From: Gemmatimonadota bacterium
Lineage (GTDB): Bacteria > Gemmatimonadota > Gemmatimonadetes > Gemmatimonadales > Gemmatimonadaceae
Assembly (NCBI GenBank): GCA_016704465.1
Contig: JADJAD010000007.1
Location: 248,001 to 312,000, forward strand
DNA length: 64,000 nucleotides
Direction: 5' to 3'
Part shown: piece by piece, positions 54,703 to 63,678 of the stretch
Numbering within the stretch: position 1 is the stretch's first letter
How the letters are laid out: each line of letters begins with the position of its first letter
Made by a program: the position numbers and the translations under genes
The notes under the pieces: model-generated
Seen by the model: the letters and a program-made list of their open reading frames with translations, nothing else
Told to the model about the DNA's origin: nothing
The model's database searches: none

Positions 54703-55653
54703 TCACGACACGGCGAGCGCTTCCAGCCGTGCACGCGCATGGGTGCCCGCGAGGCGCCGACCCGGGACGGCGACCAAGTGCTCGTGAAAGAAGCGACGCA
54801 CCATGTCCGTGTACTCGGCGCGCGCCGACCCGAACGAGGCCAGATGGCGGTTGCCGTCGGTGATCCAGACCGCGCAGCTGGCGGCGTGCGCCAGCTGGTG
54901 CGCGTGCGCGACCGGGACGAACGGGTCGTGCGCAGAGTGGATGACCAGCGTGGGGCGACCACTCAACCGGCGCATGTCGCCCATCGTCGTGTGTCGCAGG
55001 AGGTGCTCCCCCGTGAGGGCGCGCGCCACCAGGAGCGCCCCGGACAGGAAGCAGGCGGGGAGGCACGTGAGGCGCGTGAACTGCGCGCGCAGCACCTCGC
55101 CGAGGTCGGCGAAGGCGCTGTCGGTCACGAGCGCACCGATCGCCGGTTCCTCTGCCGCGGCCCCGATGGCGCTCGCCCCTCCCATGGACGCTCCCAACAC
55201 GCCGATGCTGGTGGGTCGGTAGCCGTGCGCGAGCAGGAAGTCGACGGCGCCGAGCACGTCGCGTCGCTCGCGTTGCCCGAACGTGAGGCGGGCGTAGTCA
55301 CTCTCGCCGTGCCCGCGCAGGTCGAGCATCACCACGCTCAGTCCCTCGAGTGTGAGGGAGAGCGCCAGGTCGAACGTGGAGGCCCGAAGTTCGTCGCCGC
55401 GGCAGGCATCCCGTCCGTGCACGAGGATCACCGCCCCGGCCGCACCTGGTGCCGGCGCGTACCAGGCCGACAGTTGCAATGACTCGTGGCGGGCAGGGAA
55501 GCGCACCAGGGCGAACTGACCGCCGGTCGCCGCAGGAGGACGCGCCGGGGAGACGCGTCGAGCGGTGGTGAACCGGTGAGCGACGACCGTCGCCACGCTG
55601 AGGTAGAGCGTCAGGAGGGCGCCGACCAGCACCGCGAGCACCAGCATCGACAC
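54703..55653 (-). CDS. Membrane-anchored alpha/beta hydrolase
   Basis: A 316-residue protein. Residues 1-25 form a signal anchor (MLVLAVLVGALLTLYLSVATVV). The hydrolase core has VILVHGRDACRG (oxyanion region), the nucleophile in GVLGASMGGASAIG, Asp in LVIHSAHDPFVP and His in DGNRHLASF, the complete Ser-Asp-His triad. Families with this layout are lysophospholipase/esterase-like; the substrate is unknown. It is monocistronic, beside the kinase operon but in its own unit. Confidence 0.88.
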   Translation of the reverse strand: MSMLVLAVLVGALLTLYLSVATVVAHRFTTARRVSPARPPAATGGQFALVRFPARHESLQLSAWYAPAPGAAGAVILVHGRDACRGDELRASTFDLALSLTLEGLSVVMLDLRGHGESDYARLTFGQRERRDVLGAVDFLLAHGYRPTSIGVLGASMGGASAIGAAAEEPAIGALVTDSAFADLGEVLRAQFTRLTCLPACFLSGALLVARALTGEHLLRHTTMGDMRRLSGRPTLVIHSAHDPFVPVAHAHQLAHAASCAVWITDGNRHLASFGSARAEYTDMVRRFFHEHLVAVPGRRLAGTHARARLEALAVS

Positions 55654-55900
55654 CAGACCCTCCTCGTCCTCGGGACTCCTCGCACATTCCTCTGTCTATT
55701 GAATCGGGATCGGCGAGGGAAAGACGACATTCGCCCCGACGGGCGCATGCGCAGCCCACGTGCGGCCCATGTGCGGCCCGCGCCAGCGCACCACGAGTTG
55801 CGCTCGGCCAAGCCGGCCGGCACATGAGTCGTGGCAGGGCGGAGTCCCGGGGCACAGATTGCGCAGGCTGCCCTCTCAAACCGAAAACGAGGACCGTGTC

Positions 55901-58471
55901 ATGATCGAGTCCCACTCGCCGGCAACGCGTCGTCCGCGATTCCGGCCGTCGGCTTTTCCCCTGCGCGGCGCGGCGTTGGTCGTGGCGCTCTCGCTCGCCT
56001 GCTCAGCCATGGTGGCCGCCCAGGCCCGCACGCCCACCCCGCCGATCGCCGAGCGCACCACCGGCATGACCGCCATGCCCGGCTTCTTCACTCTCTATTG
56101 GGATGAGGGGACCGGAAAGTTGTTCTGGGAGATCGACAAGCTCGACACCGAGTTCCTGTACCAGGTCTCGATGGGCTCGGGGCTCGGGAGCAACCCGGTC
56201 GGGATCGACCGTGGACAGCTCGGCGGCACCTACGTCCTGGTGGCGAAGAAGACCGGCCCGCGCGTCCTCCTGCTCGAACCCAACTACCGCTTCAAGGCGC
56301 GCAGCAGCAATCCGCAGGAAGTGGACGCGGTGAAAGATGCCTTCGCCCCGTCGGTGCACTGGGGCTTTGATATCGTGGCCCAGACCGGGAACCGCGTGCT
56401 CGTCGACGCGACGACGTTCTTCCTGCGCGACGCGCGCGGCGTGGTCCAGCAGATCGCCCGCAGTGGGCAGGGGACCTTTCAGCTCGACCAGTCACGCAGC
56501 GCCCTGTATCCGCAAAACATCAAGTCGTTTCCAGGCAACACCGAGGTCGAGGCGATGCTCACCTTCACCAGCAGCGCCCCGGGGCGCCTGGTGGACGGCG
56601 TCGCGGCGACCGGTGAGGCGGTGACGCTTCGTGAGCACCACTCCTTTGTCCAGCTTCCTGACGGCGGCTTCACCTCGCGATTCGCCGACCCGCGCATCGG
56701 CACGCTCGGCCCCGACGTGATGGACTTCGCCCAACCCGTGGACCGCGACGTGATGCTGCACTATGCGGCGCGCTTCCGGCTCAAGAAGCAGAACCCGGCA
56801 GCGGCGCGCTCCGAACCGGTCACCCCGATCACGTTCTATGTGGACCCAGGGATCCCCGAGCCGATTCGCGGCGCGGTGATCGAGGGAGCCGCTTGGTGGA
56901 ACCAGGCGTTCGAGGCCGCGGGTTTCATCAATGCCTTCCGGGTCGCCGTCCTCCCCGCCGGCGCGGATCCCGCCGACATCCGCTACAACATGATTCACTG
57001 GAGCCATCGGCGAACGCGCGGATATTCGTATGGCTCGACCGTGACCGATCCGCGCACCGGTGAGATCATCCGCGGCAACGTCAACCTCGGCAGCCTGCGA
57101 CTGCGGCAGGATTACCTGCATGCCCAGGGGATGGTCGCGCCGTTCGGATCGGGCAGTGGCGACGACGGCGCGGCGGAAATGGAAGACGCGCCTAGCGCCG
57201 AATACCTCGCCGAGCTGGCCGACAACGGAGATGCACTGGAGATGGCGCTCGCACGCGTGCGGCAGCTGTCGGCGCACGAAGTGGGGCACACCATCGGCTT
57301 TCCGCACAACTACATCGCCAGCGCCCAGCAACGTTCGAGCGTGATGGACTACCCCGCCCCGCTCGTGCGCATCACGCCGCAGGGGGGGCTCGACCTCTCC
57401 GACGCGTACGCGAAGGGGATCGGCGAGTATGACAAACTCTCCGTCACCTGGCTGTACCAGGATTTCGCCGCCAACACGAACGAAGAGCAGGCTCTGAAGG
57501 CCATCGCCGACGCCGGCCTCAAGCGGGGGCTGCTGTACATGGGGCACACCAACAACAACTTCATCGGTGCGGGCCACCAGCGGGCGTCGGTGTGGGACAA
57601 CGGCGCCAACCTCGTCGACCAGCTCGGTGAGGAGATCAAGGTCCGCAAGATCGGCCTCGACAAGTTCGGCCCGCAGGTCATTCGGGCGGGGGAGCCGCTG
57701 TCCAAGCTGGAATACGTCCTGCTGCCGCTGTACATGCACCACCGTTTCCAGCTTCGCTCTGCCGCACAGAGCCTTGGCGGCGCAGAGTACACCAACGCCA
57801 TCCGCGGCGATGGGCAGCTCCCCTACACGATCGTTGCAGGCACCGAGCAGCGGCGGGCGCTGGAGACCATCCTGACCACGCTGTCGGTGGACTTTCTCGC
57901 GCTCCCCGAGCGCATCGTCCAGATGATCCCTCCCCCCGCCGATCGGTACGACGAGGGCGAGGGCTTCGACCGCCACACCGAACTGCTCTTCGATCCGCTC
58001 TCGGCCGCCGAGGCGTCGGCGGCGTTCACGGTCGGCGAGATCCTGCAGCCGCAGCGCATGGCGCGCCTGGTGACGTACGGCAGCCTCGGGGACTACCCCA
58101 CGCTCGAGGAGGTTGTCGACCGCTTGTTGGCCGTGACGTGGAGCGCCCCGACCACAGCTGACAAGTACCGCACGCAGGTGCAACGTGCCATACAGCGCGC
58201 GACGATCGACGAGATGATGGTGCAGGCCAGCCGCGCCGACAATTCGGCCGAGGTGCGCGCGGTGCTCACCGACCGGCTCAACACGCTGGCGACGCGGCTG
58301 GAGGCGCTCGGCGAGCGCTCGGCGCACCAGATGTCGGCGGCGGCAGACATTCGCCGCTGGGAGCGCCGGACCGAGCGCACCATCCCGGCTCCCGTGCTCA
58401 AGCTGGCGCCGGGGGACCCGATTGGTGGAAGCGCGAGCAAGGGTGCCAGCCGGATCCCCGGCGGGCGCTGA
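55901..58471 (+). CDS. Secreted zinc metalloprotease, DUF5117/DUF4953-type
   Basis: An 856-residue secreted protein with a signal peptide (LVVALSLACSAMVAAQA). The N-terminal ~300 residues (TLYWDEGTGKLFWEIDKLD ...) form the DUF5117 region. The catalytic part has the extended zinc motif HEVGHTIGFPHN (HExxHxxxxxH) at about residues 459-470 and a following Met-turn-like SSVMDYPAP. It ends in a helical domain. The family is common in bacteria that degrade proteins but lacks a defined substrate. A start at ATG 55901 fits the signal. It is a single gene closed by the hairpin at 58495. Confidence 0.92.
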   Translation: MIESHSPATRRPRFRPSAFPLRGAALVVALSLACSAMVAAQARTPTPPIAERTTGMTAMPGFFTLYWDEGTGKLFWEIDKLDTEFLYQVSMGSGLGSNPVGIDRGQLGGTYVLVAKKTGPRVLLLEPNYRFKARSSNPQEVDAVKDAFAPSVHWGFDIVAQTGNRVLVDATTFFLRDARGVVQQIARSGQGTFQLDQSRSALYPQNIKSFPGNTEVEAMLTFTSSAPGRLVDGVAATGEAVTLREHHSFVQLPDGGFTSRFADPRIGTLGPDVMDFAQPVDRDVMLHYAARFRLKKQNPAAARSEPVTPITFYVDPGIPEPIRGAVIEGAAWWNQAFEAAGFINAFRVAVLPAGADPADIRYNMIHWSHRRTRGYSYGSTVTDPRTGEIIRGNVNLGSLRLRQDYLHAQGMVAPFGSGSGDDGAAEMEDAPSAEYLAELADNGDALEMALARVRQLSAHEVGHTIGFPHNYIASAQQRSSVMDYPAPLVRITPQGGLDLSDAYAKGIGEYDKLSVTWLYQDFAANTNEEQALKAIADAGLKRGLLYMGHTNNNFIGAGHQRASVWDNGANLVDQLGEEIKVRKIGLDKFGPQVIRAGEPLSKLEYVLLPLYMHHRFQLRSAAQSLGGAEYTNAIRGDGQLPYTIVAGTEQRRALETILTTLSVDFLALPERIVQMIPPPADRYDEGEGFDRHTELLFDPLSAAEASAAFTVGEILQPQRMARLVTYGSLGDYPTLEEVVDRLLAVTWSAPTTADKYRTQVQRAIQRATIDEMMVQASRADNSAEVRAVLTDRLNTLATRLEALGERSAHQMSAAADIRRWERRTERTIPAPVLKLAPGDPIGGSASKGASRIPGGR

Positions 58472-58494
58472 GTCGCGGACGGCCGCAGCGCGTG

Positions 58495-58519
58495 GGGGCA
58501 CGACGCCCGGTCGTGCCCC
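58495..58519. terminator. Bidirectional hairpin between convergent genes
   Basis: Perfect 10-bp stem GGGGCACGAC / GTCGTGCCCC with a GCCCG loop, between the metalloprotease stop and the 58550 gene's stop. Confidence 0.75.
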
Positions 58520-58549
58520 GCTCCCCCGTCGCTTAGGTCGCCCGGGTCG

Positions 58550-58984
58550 TCAGCCGACGATTCGGGCGACGATCTGTTCGGCGGAGCGATCGATGACGAA
58601 GGCGTATTCCTTGAGTCGCCAGCGACGCCAGTTGGCCGCGTGCAGCGACGTCCATTCCTGCGTGATGTGGTCGCGGTCGTAGTCGCCGCGCTCGCCGCGA
58701 ATCCAGATCTCATCGCGAATCTGCTTGATCTGGTCGTGCATCTCGGAGCGCAGGTGCACACAGCCCGCGCGCGCGACGACTCGCTTGGCCGATGCGAGGA
58801 TGTCCGGCGCGTGCGCCTGTGCACCCCCCGCCAGCAGCAAGATCTCCTCCCGGTGGCGCGTGAGGAATGGGAGCAGCCGGTCCAGGTACCCATCGAGGCT
58901 CCCCTTGGCCCAGGACAGCTCGAGGGCTACGACTTCGCCCTGATTGGACGGCTCGACGTCGGACAGGTCGAGGTGATCCATCAT
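58550..58984 (-). CDS. Hypothetical soluble protein
   Basis: About 144 residues from tandem ATGs at 58984/58981; an earlier ATG at 59041 is possible but adds non-conserved-looking residues. No signal peptide. Charged helical composition with WAKGSLDGYLDRLLPFLTRH and GAQAHAPDILASAKRVVARAG. No family is recognised. No Shine-Dalgarno sequence is obvious for any of the starts. The protein-like amino-acid usage and the position behind a terminator support a real gene. Confidence 0.6.
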   Translation of the reverse strand: MMDHLDLSDVEPSNQGEVVALELSWAKGSLDGYLDRLLPFLTRHREEILLLAGGAQAHAPDILASAKRVVARAGCVHLRSEMHDQIKQIRDEIWIRGERGDYDRDHITQEWTSLHAANWRRWRLKEYAFVIDRSAEQIVARIVG

Positions 58985-59406
58985 GGGCGGAGGAGATTCG
59001 CGCACACGAGCATACGGTGCAGGAGTGTTCGGACCGAACATGGGGCAGGACTCTGCGGTTGGGAGACCGAGAGTGCGGACTGGGGAGCGTCGAACGAGCG
59101 AGTCGGTGTTACATGAACGTGGCAGGCGGTCGGAATGTTGCGGGGTGAAGGGTCAGGCGATGTGGCTGACCGCGCTCCCTCGATCGAGGCGCGCTCGAGC
59201 GTGACGCCGAGGACCCGTGCAGGAACGCCCGGCTTCGGTGGCACGACAGGCGAGAGCCGGCGAGAGTGGTCGCCAGGCGCCTTGCATGCGTCGCATGGAT
59301 GGGCGAATCTTGGGCGCGTTGTCGCGCGTGGGTCAGACGGCATTCCTTTCAGTCATCCCCGGCGTCGGATTCCCTGCGGTACCACCAACGAGCGCTGAGG
59401 TGCCGA
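58985..59406. other. Divergent intergenic region, no gene recognised
   Basis: About 420 bases between the hypothetical gene and the DinB-like gene. Several open frames overlap here, but all look like shadows. It probably contains both promoters; none is recognised with confidence. Confidence 0.45.
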
Positions 59407-59901
59407 TTGACCGATGTGCCCGAATCCCGTCTGCTCGCGGCGTTGCTGAAAGGGTGGGATCGTAGCAACGTCGTCCTGCTCAACCTGTTGCACGCGATTC
59501 CCGAAGGCGGCCTCGACGCCAGGGCGCTCGCCGGAAGCCCCTCCATCGCCGAGATGTTCACGCACCTCCATCACGAGCGGATGGTGTCGGTCGCCGAGAA
59601 CGCGCCGGAGCATGCGGGCGCTGTGCCCGCCAGGGAATGGGACCCGGAGCCGGACGTGCCGCGTATCGCCCAGCTGCTCGTCGATAGCGGCCGGCGGGTG
59701 CGGGACGCGGTGCTGGCGCGCGTCGAGACGCATCGGGCCCTGGACCGCGACTACGCACACCCGATCCACCTGCTGCAGTTCCTGATCTTCCACGAAGGCT
59801 ACCATCACGGGCAGATCAAGCTGGCCCTCAAGGCTGCCGGCCGCTCGATCTCCGATGCAGATGCGGGTCCTGTCACCTGGGACGTCTGGCGGGCTCGGTA
59901 G
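59407..59901 (+). CDS. DinB-family protein
   Basis: A 164-residue four-helix-bundle protein, most likely starting at the TTG at 59407. The metal-binding histidines of the DinB/YfiT fold are visible in TGLHHER-like FTHLHHERM (about residue 58) and FHEGYHHGQI (about residue 130). Members bind a divalent metal and are thought to act in thiol-transfer or stress reactions; the substrate is unknown. It leads a rightward series of small membrane-protein genes with gaps of 70-100 bases. Confidence 0.82.
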   Translation: MTDVPESRLLAALLKGWDRSNVVLLNLLHAIPEGGLDARALAGSPSIAEMFTHLHHERMVSVAENAPEHAGAVPAREWDPEPDVPRIAQLLVDSGRRVRDAVLARVETHRALDRDYAHPIHLLQFLIFHEGYHHGQIKLALKAAGRSISDADAGPVTWDVWRAR

Positions 59902-59971
59902 GTCGCGCCGGGTCAGGTACCGGGCAGGGATCACCATCGAGGGCAAACAACCAACCTAACGAGGACCCTCC

Positions 59972-60397
59972 ATGAGACCCGGCGTCAACATCGTCTTGGC
60001 AGTCGTAGCGGGCTTCGTCTCCGGCAGCCTGGTGAACATCGGGATCGTCAACGCCGGACCGTCGCTGATTCCGCTCCCCGAGGGCGCTGACGTATCGACG
60101 ATGGAGGGGCTGCGCAGCAGCATGCAGCTCTTCACGCCGGTGAACTTCCTCGCGCCATTCCTGGCGCACGCACTGGGCACGCTGACCGGATCGTTTGTCG
60201 CCGCCAAGGTGGCCACCAGCCATCGCGTGACGTGCGCGATGGGCGTGAGTGCGTGCTTTCTGCTCGGTGGCATTTCTGCCGTGGCCACGCTGGGCGGGCC
60301 GCTCTGGTTTGCTGCGGCCGACTTGCTGCTGGCCTATCTCCCGATGGGTTACCTGGGGGCAAGACTCGCAGGCGCAACGAAACCGCCATCGGCCTGA
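59972..60397 (+). CDS. Small multi-pass membrane protein
   Basis: A 141-residue hydrophobic protein with four predicted helices (IVLAVVAGFVSGSLVNIGIV, NFLAPFLAHALGTLTGSFVAA, VTCAMGVSACFLLGGISAVAT, WFAAADLLLAYLPMGYLGARL). A conserved-looking His-Ala-x-Gly-Thr motif lies in the second helix. No function is recognised. It lies between a DinB-like gene and two other membrane-protein genes on the same strand. Confidence 0.75.
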   Translation: MRPGVNIVLAVVAGFVSGSLVNIGIVNAGPSLIPLPEGADVSTMEGLRSSMQLFTPVNFLAPFLAHALGTLTGSFVAAKVATSHRVTCAMGVSACFLLGGISAVATLGGPLWFAAADLLLAYLPMGYLGARLAGATKPPSA

Positions 60398-60485
60398 GTG
60401 ATGGCGAGACGGATCGACTCGATCGCACGGTGCGCGGCATCGTCCACGAGGAGCCAGCAGTGAGAGCCGGCACAGGGAGCCTTAC

Positions 60486-60965
60486 GTGACTTTCAATGAG
60501 CATCAGCGCGGCTATCAGGATGGCTATCATGGTACGCCGACCGCCCTCCCGCGCAGCCTGTCCGAGTCGCTCGGTCGCGACACAGGACAGGCACATCGGG
60601 ACCTGGATCGTCAGCGTGCGCAGGGCGCCGACGGCTACGAAAACCTGCCGCCACGATATGGACTCTACGCGATCCTCCTGTTCGCCGTGTTCGCTGTCGC
60701 TCGCTGGAAGTACGACGCGAATTGGGATGCGTCGCTGCTGGTGGTGACAGTTGCAACGGCGCTCATTCTTGCGCGACGCATGCACGCCCTGCTGCGGGGG
60801 CTCACACCGCTCTATCTCGGGCTCTGTGCGGGTGCGGCGTTGGGCGGTTGGTCGCTCGTGCGGTCCGGCGACCCTGTATCGCTGGGCAATCTCGCCATGC
60901 CGCTCACGCTCGGCGGCGCCGTCGGTCTCGCCTGCATCCTGTTTGCACGGCGGCGGCGATCGTGA
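60486..60965 (+). CDS. Small membrane protein, unknown function
   Basis: A 159-residue protein using a GTG start. The first 55 residues are soluble and charged (QDGYHGTPTALPRSLSESLG). Three or four helices follow (YGLYAILLFAVFAVA, ASLLVVTVATALILA, PLYLGLCAGAALGGWSL, LGGAVGLACILFA). No family is recognised. It is transcribed with its neighbours or alone; spacing (88 and 100 bases) leaves this open. Confidence 0.65.
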   Translation: MTFNEHQRGYQDGYHGTPTALPRSLSESLGRDTGQAHRDLDRQRAQGADGYENLPPRYGLYAILLFAVFAVARWKYDANWDASLLVVTVATALILARRMHALLRGLTPLYLGLCAGAALGGWSLVRSGDPVSLGNLAMPLTLGGAVGLACILFARRRRS

Positions 60966-61065
60966 CGCATCGGCGAGCTTGAGCCAGGCTGCGGACGACC
61001 TGCGCATCACGTGCGACCGCGGTGGCAGAAGCTTCGCTCCCACTTAACCGCCACGGGAAGACTCC

Positions 61066-61794
61066 ATGTTCAAGGCCACGCCTGGCGCCCGCACAGACGC
61101 GTCCAGAACCCTCGTCGTGCTCACGCTGGTGCTACTCCTGCTCGCCTTGGCAGCGTTTTGGCCGATGTACCTGTCCCGGCGATGGACAACCGTGGATGGC
61201 TACACGCACGCGCACGCCCTGCTCGGTACCGCTTGGCTCCTCGCACTCGTGGTGCAACCCGTCCTCATCGCTCGGCGCGAGCGAAGGCTTCACCGGGCGG
61301 TTGGTCGCATCGCGCTCGGTGTGGCCGCCCTGTTCGTGATCTCTGGCACACTGCTGTCGCACTACCGTACCAGTCGCATGACGGAGGCGACGTTCACAGC
61401 CGAGGGAGTCTACATCTACCTCCCACTCAGTGTCGCCGCGCTCTTCTTCGTCGCTTGCGCACTGGGGTATCGCTGGCGCAGGTCCACGCCGGTGCACGTC
61501 CGCTTCATGGCCGCCACGGCGTTGCTGCTCATCGACCCGGTGATTTCACGCATCATGTACTTCTACCTCCCGCCCATGCCGTCGGCGCACTTGTACCAGG
61601 CGATCACCTTCTCGCTGACCGTGGGGTTGTTGGCCGCGATGCTCAGGATGGTGCCGGCCTCGACCCCGGGTCGTGGTGCGTTTCGCAACTTCTGCCTGGG
61701 ATGCGCGGTAACGTTTGCGCTGTTCTTCGTTGTACCGTACACGTCGTGGTGGGCACGCTTCGCCCAGTGGTTCAGGACGATTGAGTTGACGTGA
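61066..61794 (+). CDS. Polytopic membrane protein, related in pattern to DUF2306 proteins
   Basis: A 242-residue protein with about seven hydrophobic helices. After the first helix come HAHALLGTAWLLALVVQPVL and LHRAVGRIALGVAALFVISG, a His...His-Arg-x2-Gly-Arg arrangement also seen in DUF2306 proteins such as the one starting at 63679. C-terminal helices end in YTSWWARFAQWF. Possible haem-binding is suggested by the His pattern but is inference. The start ATG at 61066 is the first good one. Confidence 0.72.
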   Translation: MFKATPGARTDASRTLVVLTLVLLLLALAAFWPMYLSRRWTTVDGYTHAHALLGTAWLLALVVQPVLIARRERRLHRAVGRIALGVAALFVISGTLLSHYRTSRMTEATFTAEGVYIYLPLSVAALFFVACALGYRWRRSTPVHVRFMAATALLLIDPVISRIMYFYLPPMPSAHLYQAITFSLTVGLLAAMLRMVPASTPGRGAFRNFCLGCAVTFALFFVVPYTSWWARFAQWFRTIELT

Positions 61795-62046
61795 GCAGTG
61801 GCGCAGACGTCAGCACTCGAACGGCCCGGGCAAGTCGTGCGAGCGTGACTGCGGCACCATGGCCGATGGCTGGTCCGTTCGTCGGCGGCGCGAATCGTTA
61901 GGCGGCACCGGAGGAAGGCGTGCCCGCCGCGCGCACGAGCACGCGTCGTACGCCGCACAGCCCGAGGAGAAACCCTACCCCCGCCGCATTGGGCGTGTTG
62001 GGGGAGCGGGATGTCGCGGTCTGGCGACTAGCAACCGGAATCGATT

Positions 62047-62880
62047 CTACAGCGAGTCGGTCGCGCGAGTTTTCGGGCGTGCGTTCGCATTGACATAACT
62101 CTCGATCCCGTCCATCACGCGCTCCAACCCGAAGAGAAACGACTCCTCCAGCGTCCGAGGCCTCCCGTCCGACGGCGCGGTGATCACCGCCGCGAAGTTC
62201 GGGAACCGAGGGTCGCCTATCGCGCGCCCGAGGTCCGCGCCGACCCCAGCGGCCCACTGCTCCTCCGTGATGCCTTGAGCGCGCGCCCGCGAGAGCGAGA
62301 TCGCGCTGTCCGAGGCGCCTCGTGTATAGCCATCCACAATGCTCAGGACGCCGCCGACATCCTGCGCACTCAGGCCCGTGCGCGCGAGCGAGTCGGTGAT
62401 CGCCTCCAGCCAACTCAGCCAATTGGGCCCGTGCGGCGCGGCCACGAAGGGCAATTCCGCGAGCCAGGGGCGCGAGCAGAGTAACGCGCGCTTCGCCAGC
62501 GACCACTTCACGACCTCCCCGCGCCAACCGTCACGCGGCTCGGTCCAGCGCGGCGGTGACCCGGTCCCCGCGTCAATGACCGCATCGAGGAGAGTTTCCT
62601 TGTTGGGGAAGTACCTGTAGATGGCCATCGTGGTGAGCCCGAGTCGCGTCGCCACCGCGTTCATGGTCACCGCAGAGAGGCCGTCGGCGTCCGCGATCTC
62701 GACCGCAGCCAACGCGACCTCGTCAGGCGTGAACCCGGCCTTGGGTCCCCGCGAGGAGGGCGACCGGTCCTCCCACAACAGCTCACTGCGGCGACGGAGC
62801 TCCGGATCGACACGGACGGACGCGTGCATGATGTCGTCGTGTGTCAGCGTGCGGCTCTTCGAATTCTTCTTGCGTGTCAT
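62047..62880 (-). CDS. TetR-family transcriptional regulator
   Basis: A 277-residue repressor with an unusual ~50-residue N-terminal extension before the TetR HTH (VALAAVEIADADGLSAVTMN, then LGLTTMAIYRYFPNKETLL at about residues 80-100). The C-terminal domain (ending FLFGLERVMDGIESYV) is the TetR_C type with a ligand cavity. It is divergent from the beta-barrel gene at 63027, and the intergenic region contains a perfect inverted repeat over the promoter, so it very probably represses that gene and itself. The inducer is unknown. Confidence 0.93.
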   Translation of the reverse strand: MTRKKNSKSRTLTHDDIMHASVRVDPELRRRSELLWEDRSPSSRGPKAGFTPDEVALAAVEIADADGLSAVTMNAVATRLGLTTMAIYRYFPNKETLLDAVIDAGTGSPPRWTEPRDGWRGEVVKWSLAKRALLCSRPWLAELPFVAAPHGPNWLSWLEAITDSLARTGLSAQDVGGVLSIVDGYTRGASDSAISLSRARAQGITEEQWAAGVGADLGRAIGDPRFPNFAAVITAPSDGRPRTLEESFLFGLERVMDGIESYVNANARPKTRATDSL

Positions 62881-62901
62881 GGCACTCCCGCGGGGGTCCC
62901 C

Positions 62902-62929
62902 TTGACAGGACCTAAACTGTGTATATCAT
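62902..62929 (+). promoter_or_regulatory. Strong sigma-70-type promoter
   Basis: TTGACA (62902-62907) and TATCAT (62924-62929) are spaced by 16 bases, ahead of the barrel gene at 63027. This is the best consensus promoter in the window. Confidence 0.8.
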
Positions 62930-62955
62930 ATACTGGTACAGTGTACGATATACAC
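62919..62955. promoter_or_regulatory. TetR operator, nested inverted repeats
   Basis: Perfect arms GTGTATATC and GATATACAC (9 bp) with a second inner palindrome ACTGGTACAGT. The site overlaps the -10 of the promoter at 62902-62929, so binding would block transcription. The AT-rich character differs sharply from the surrounding GC-rich DNA. Confidence 0.8.
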
Positions 62956-63026
62956 TAATATAGACGCGCTCGCGGCGAAAGGGACCACCACACGTCCGGA
63001 GCGCACCACCTCAGGAGGAATCGCTC

Positions 63027-63647
63027 ATGTCCCGCCTCACCGCCTTCGCCGCGCTCCGAATCCTCGGGATCCTCGCCCTCTTCCAGCTCCGTCCGTCTAT
63101 CGTAGCCGCGCAAGACTCGGCACCTCAGCCTCGCCGCTGGGAAGTCCGCATCGCAAGCGGTAGCCTCATCCCGACCGGCGAACAGCGGAGCGCCGTTCGG
63201 TCGGCCAACCTCACGGCCGCACAGCTCGCTTGGCTACCGCGGCCCTCGCTCGCGGTCACTGGCACCTTCGGCTGGGCACGTAGCCGTGACCTTCGCTTCG
63301 CCGATCGGCCCAAGCTCGACGTCTTCACGTCCGATCTCGGCGTTGAAGTCCGCCCGACGACCTGGTTCGCCGGGCGCGCGGCGACCTTCAGCCCCTTCGT
63401 GGGTGCCGGTGCAGGGGCGCGCAGCTACGACTCTCGTTCGCACGGCGAAGGCGCCACGCACAACCTCTCCGGCTACGCCGCGCTCGGTGGCGAGCTTGGC
63501 GCCGGCCGATTCGCTCTGCGGCTCGAGGTTCGGGACTACGCCAGCGGATTCAAGCCGCTCGCTGGTGTTGGGACCGTCGACGCGCGGAACGACGTGGTCG
63601 TGATGGCCGCCTTGCGCTTCAATCGGCGCGCCGACGCCCGGCGTTGA
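63027..63647 (+). CDS. Outer-membrane beta-barrel protein
   Basis: A 206-residue protein with a signal peptide (LGILALFQLRPSIVAAQ), AGGAGG ribosome site and alternating amphipathic strands ending near VMAALRFNRR. About eight strands fit an OmpA-/OmpW-like barrel. It is under the strong TetR-controlled promoter, so it may transport or resist the small molecule sensed by the regulator (inference). The next gene, a DUF2306 protein, follows after 31 bases and is probably co-transcribed. Confidence 0.82.
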   Translation: MSRLTAFAALRILGILALFQLRPSIVAAQDSAPQPRRWEVRIASGSLIPTGEQRSAVRSANLTAAQLAWLPRPSLAVTGTFGWARSRDLRFADRPKLDVFTSDLGVEVRPTTWFAGRAATFSPFVGAGAGARSYDSRSHGEGATHNLSGYAALGGELGAGRFALRLEVRDYASGFKPLAGVGTVDARNDVVVMAALRFNRRADARR

Positions 63648-63678
63648 AAAACCTTCTTCAGGTCGAACAGATCTCCCG

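Noticed and set aside
61898..62046. Possible sorting tail (SPNTPNAAGVGFLLGLCGVRR) on the minus strand
   Set aside because: It looked like a C-terminal sorting signal, but no protein precedes it in frame except a shadow of the TetR gene, and it lacks the usual PEP motif.
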